DNA of 64,000 bases from Sediminibacillus terrae. GTDB lineage: Bacteria > Bacillota > Bacilli > Bacillales > Amphibacillaceae. The notes under the pieces were generated by a model. That model was not told the DNA's origin and searched no databases. It was given only the letters and a program-made list of their open reading frames with translations. The translations under genes and the position numbers were made by a program. Shown piece by piece: positions 63,465-64,000 of the stretch. Where the stretch lies: assembly GCF_009602435.1 (NCBI RefSeq), contig NZ_VZDQ01000011.1:434001-498000 (forward strand). The letters run 5' to 3'. Position 1 is the first letter of the stretch. Each line of letters starts with the position of its first letter.

Positions 63465-64000
63465 TTGATTGTGAAACAGATGAATGAATATATTGATCGC
63501 GTTTTCGTCCATAAAGACGAACTTCTCGAGGAGGTAACAGCGTCCATTAAGGCTAACGGCATGCCATCGATATCTGTTTCCCCGTCTTCTGGAAAACTGC
63601 TGACCATGCTCGTTTCCATTACCGGTGCGCAAAGTGTCTTGGAAATAGGCGCACTTGGTGGTTACAGTGGCATATGTCTGGCAAGAGGTTTCGGAAGTAG
63701 CGGAAAATTGACTTCCCTGGAGCTCGAGGAAAAGTACGCAAAATTGGCAGAAAACAATTTGGCTAAAGCTGGATTTGGCAACCAGGTCACTTATCTCACG
63801 GGACCAGCCCGGAAAAGCCTGGAGAAATTGGAAGAAAATCAACGACAATTCGATTTTTTCTTTATTGATGCGGATAAGGAAAACTACAAGCATTACTTGG
63901 ACCATTGTATCAAGCTGGCTGAACCAGGCGCATTGATTGTGTCTGACAATGTTTTGGCTGGAGGTAGTGTAGTAGATGACACCTCGAAGAAAAAGCGTTA
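63465..64000 (+). CDS. O-methyltransferase (Methyltransf_3, YrrM-like), 3' end outside window
   Basis: The first 178 residues of a class I SAM-dependent O-methyltransferase. SAM motif I is VLEIGALGGYSGICLA, then LTSLELEEKYAKLAE, the metal/substrate segment DFFFIDADKENYKHYL, and LIVSDNVLAGG. Starts possible are TTG 63465 (six bases after AGGAG, used here), GTG 63471 and ATG 63480. The substrate, usually a catechol or phenolic hydroxyl, or tRNA as in the TrmR branch, cannot be told. It runs off the window at 64000. Confidence 0.88.
   Translation, partial: MIVKQMNEYIDRVFVHKDELLEEVTASIKANGMPSISVSPSSGKLLTMLVSITGAQSVLEIGALGGYSGICLARGFGSSGKLTSLELEEKYAKLAENNLAKAGFGNQVTYLTGPARKSLEKLEENQRQFDFFFIDADKENYKHYLDHCIKLAEPGALIVSDNVLAGGSVVDDTSKKKR

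Overview
The window reads as a stretch of chromosome from an endospore-forming, motile, aerobic and probably salt-tolerant member of the Bacillaceae, of the Halobacillus / Sediminibacillus / Terribacillus / Virgibacillus kind. The genus is an inference from gene content, not a measurement. Supporting signs are a gerA-type germination operon, a CotD-like coat protein, sigO-rsoA-yvrJ, an aa3 menaquinol oxidase, HemAT and a second chemoreceptor, a BCCT osmolyte carrier, and strong AAGGAGG-type ribosome binding sites with many TTG and GTG starts. I see no IS element, prophage block, CRISPR array, rRNA or tRNA. The sequence looks like ordinary core and accessory chromosome with small regulatory modules.

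Layout. 1-8.3 kb: a frameshifted PAS-domain gene, a dCache chemoreceptor, the gerXA-XB-XC operon and a SetA-like sugar efflux MFS carrier. 8.5-16.2 kb: an HD phosphohydrolase, a methyltransferase-like membrane protein, qoxABCD with two TGTGA-N6-TCACA dyads upstream, a small membrane protein, a DUF421/DUF4363 pair and a free-standing zinc-type rpsN. 16.2-21.1 kb: a secreted lipase-like hydrolase, HemAT and a BCCT carrier. 21.2-28.4 kb: three copies of a structured dispersed repeat, the mannitol genes mtlA-mtlR-mtlD and a Cys-rich four-helix copper-binding protein. 28.7-34.5 kb: two efflux pumps, each divergent from a TetR-type regulator with visible operators.

34.6-40 kb holds two ECF sigma modules. 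One is sigma-PadR-SEDS polymerase with an N-terminal HAAS-like domain. The other is sigma plus a DUF4030-like membrane protein. Between them lie a GNAT acetyltransferase, a small Cys/Pro-rich membrane protein and a methyltransferase remnant. 40.2-49.8 kb contains metabolic singletons with their regulators (SDR/WYL, FMN reductase, AhpD-like/Lrp, alkaline phosphatase with a Pho-box-like array, an MFS carrier, a MerR protein). 49.8-54.8 kb has a beta-helix protein, a DUF305 protein, two lipoproteins and a ROK kinase.

54.9-57.6 kb is a compact regulatory island: rsoA and sigO face yvrJ, a GPRPFF-repeat protein, and a LytTR regulator coupled to DUF3021. The sigO-yvrJ gap carries three TTGTTC repeats at exactly 32-bp steps. 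57.8-64 kb ends with methionine aminopeptidase, PepC, the cystine carrier TcyP, a leaderless amidase, the CotD-like protein and the start of an O-methyltransferase.

The most interesting signals are: (1) a dispersed element whose outer stem differs in all four copies yet stays self-complementary in each; (2) the 32-bp-phased repeats between sigO and yvrJ; (3) the ECF-PadR-HAAS-SEDS operon; (4) paired operators at the efflux, oxidase and mannitol loci. All calls rest on reading the sequence; no database search was run.
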